The notes under the pieces: model-generated | What the model was told of the DNA's origin: nothing | What the model saw: only the letters and a program-made list of their open reading frames with translations | The model's database searches: none | From: Entamoeba invadens IP1 | Lineage: Eukaryota; Evosea; Mastigamoebida; Endamoebidae | Direction of reading: 5' to 3' | NCBI RefSeq assembly: GCF_000330505.1 | Contig: NW_004443623.1 | Location: forward strand, 143,951-162,769 | DNA length: 18,819 nucleotides | In this document: piece after piece, positions 17,592 through 18,819 of the stretch | Position numbering within the stretch: the stretch's first letter is position 1 | Layout: each line of letters starts with the position of its first letter | Program-made: the position numbers and the translations under genes

Positions 17592-17903
17592 TTTTATCAA
17601 AAGAGAGTATGTGTGTATATTTTTATTGTTTTTTAAAGAGTGTTACAATCTTTATCGAACAAAATTACACATTTATGAGACAAATTTTTTTACTTTTAGG
17701 ACATTTTAATATTATTTTGAAACATTATATCATTTTGAAACACTTTTGTTTTTTATTGGGACAAATTACAAAGTAATGAGACAAATTTTTATTGTTTTGA
17801 AACAAAATTGAATATAGGTGCAATTTTAATTTATTTTGAGACAAATTCAATTTATTATGAGACTTGTTTCATTTGAATCCGAACTAACTGTAATCAATAA
17901 TAA
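17592..17903 (+). repeat. Partial third copy of the repeat (core, 312 bp), copy C
   Basis: It matches 490-801 in the same orientation, apparently without difference, starting at TTTTATCAAAAGAG and ending at ATCAATAATAA. It includes the whole ~21-bp array. It lacks the part equivalent to 1-489, so the 312-bp core may be able to exist on its own. It shares about ten bases with copy A past the point where copy B diverges. With copy B it forms an inverted pair with arms of ~302 bp and a spacer of ~572 bp. Confidence 0.92.
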
Positions 17904-18819
17904 TAATTTAGATTTGTGTTAAATACAATGAACTTATTACAGTTTACACAATAAAACAATTAAAGTTATAGTAATCAATTCTATTTTTTTTAATAATTTT
18001 AAACTATCTTTGTTTTAACTCTATTCACAATTTGAATTTGTGGTATTTTCCCCAAATTTAACGTCGAATGATCTTATTATAATAAATATTTTAATTCTAT
18101 TTTTTCAACACTGCCCTGATTCAATTTTGTTGTTTTTTATTTTTAGTTTTCATACAAATAACATTTCCCCCTCAATATCATGTTATCAAATAATCGACAT
18201 TTTGCTTTTCTCACTGTTTTACTAAACCAAAAAATTGTGTTATGAAAAAGATAATCATTAAAATTATTATTTTTCTTTTGTCTCTTGTTTATATTTGTCT
18301 TTTGCTTTCTCGATGATTTTGAGAAAAGAAACCCCAAACCTATGTGTTCGGTACCCCTAAAACCGGAGACATTGCATGTTATTGATTTAAAAAAATACAA
18401 CTGATTTATAAAAATAAAATGATTACTTTTTTGGTTTGTTTAAGCTTTTTCTGTTTTTTTAATTCACGAAAAACAACTGCTTGTTTGTATTGTTTTGATT
18501 GTTTCTTGGTTTTTTATTTTCTTTTTCTTTTGTGGAGGGTTAAGTTTGAGTTTTTAATTTATCAATTACAGATAGCGGAATTAACAGAAACCACGGGAAA
18601 AACCAGGGACCAGACTAATTTTAGCTATTGAATATTAAGCGGATTTTATACAATAAAACGGGCAAATATATAAATAAGTTTGTAATTTTCTTATTATTTG
18701 GTCTTAAAAACGGTTATTTTTCGGGATGAAAAAAAATGATAATAATTATTATTATTAATTATTATTTAATCATAAAATATTATTCTTTTGTTCAACCTTG
18801 TTTAATTCAACACAACCCA
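17904..18819. other. AT-rich right flank, no supported gene
   Basis: Three short frames exist (18040-18225 +, 18143-18400 -, 18419-18631 +). They overlap or are rich in Phe, Leu and Cys, have no motif, and I do not call them genes. A GC-richer patch near 18569 (TACAGATAGCGGAATTAACA, followed by ACCACGGG and CCAGGGACC) resembles the left end of a TA-flanked element, but no matching right end occurs before the window closes. Confidence 0.45.

Noticed and set aside
18040..18631. Three frames of 61 to 85 codons at the right end
   Set aside because: Overlapping, hydrophobic or low-complexity, no recognisable domain.

Overview
The window looks like a piece of an Entamoeba genome, most probably the reptile parasite E. 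invadens; the genus call is firmer than the species. Three things point there. First, the DNA is very AT-rich. Second, there is a receptor-type kinase gene with the layout typical of Entamoeba transmembrane kinases (signal peptide, Asn/Ser/Thr-rich repeat ectodomain, CxxC-rich region, one membrane helix, tyrosine-kinase-like domain). Third, there is a Stealth-family sugar-phosphotransferase homologue and a high density of TA-flanked DNA transposon remnants.

Layout. Bases 1-791 are one arm of a long inverted repeat; its partner is at 16718-17508, and a shorter third copy in the original orientation is at 17592-17903. Inside the repeat is an array of about 11 degenerate units with 21-bp spacing. 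A perfect 70-unit TAT microsatellite (898-1107), a 19-bp-stem hairpin, a ~223-bp inverted-repeat element (1985-2207) and a second small hairpin lead up to the first gene.

Genes. From 2427 to 7579 (+) lies one receptor kinase gene of about 1.7 thousand codons, broken at three points: at a run of seven A, at a run of seven T, and by one in-frame TAG. Its last codons and stop lie inside a 224-bp TA-flanked MITE (7549-7772). Downstream and convergent is an intact 469-codon Stealth gene (8746-10155, -), the only clearly intact gene. It probably acts in the Golgi, modifying surface or secreted glycans. Nothing suggests that the two genes share a pathway.

Mobile cluster. Between 10790 and 12626 sit three TA-flanked inverted-repeat elements in a row. 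The largest (832 bp) carries a short, frame-broken reading frame on the - strand whose product I do not recognise. A diverged 36-bp direct repeat flanks it. From about 12.7 to 16.7 kb, and from 17.9 kb to the end, I see only AT-rich DNA without convincing genes.

Overall this is a gene-poor, transposon-rich locus with one decaying surface kinase and one working glycan-phosphotransferase-like gene, framed by near-identical long inverted repeats. Repeat matches and positions were read by eye; no alignment or database search was run.
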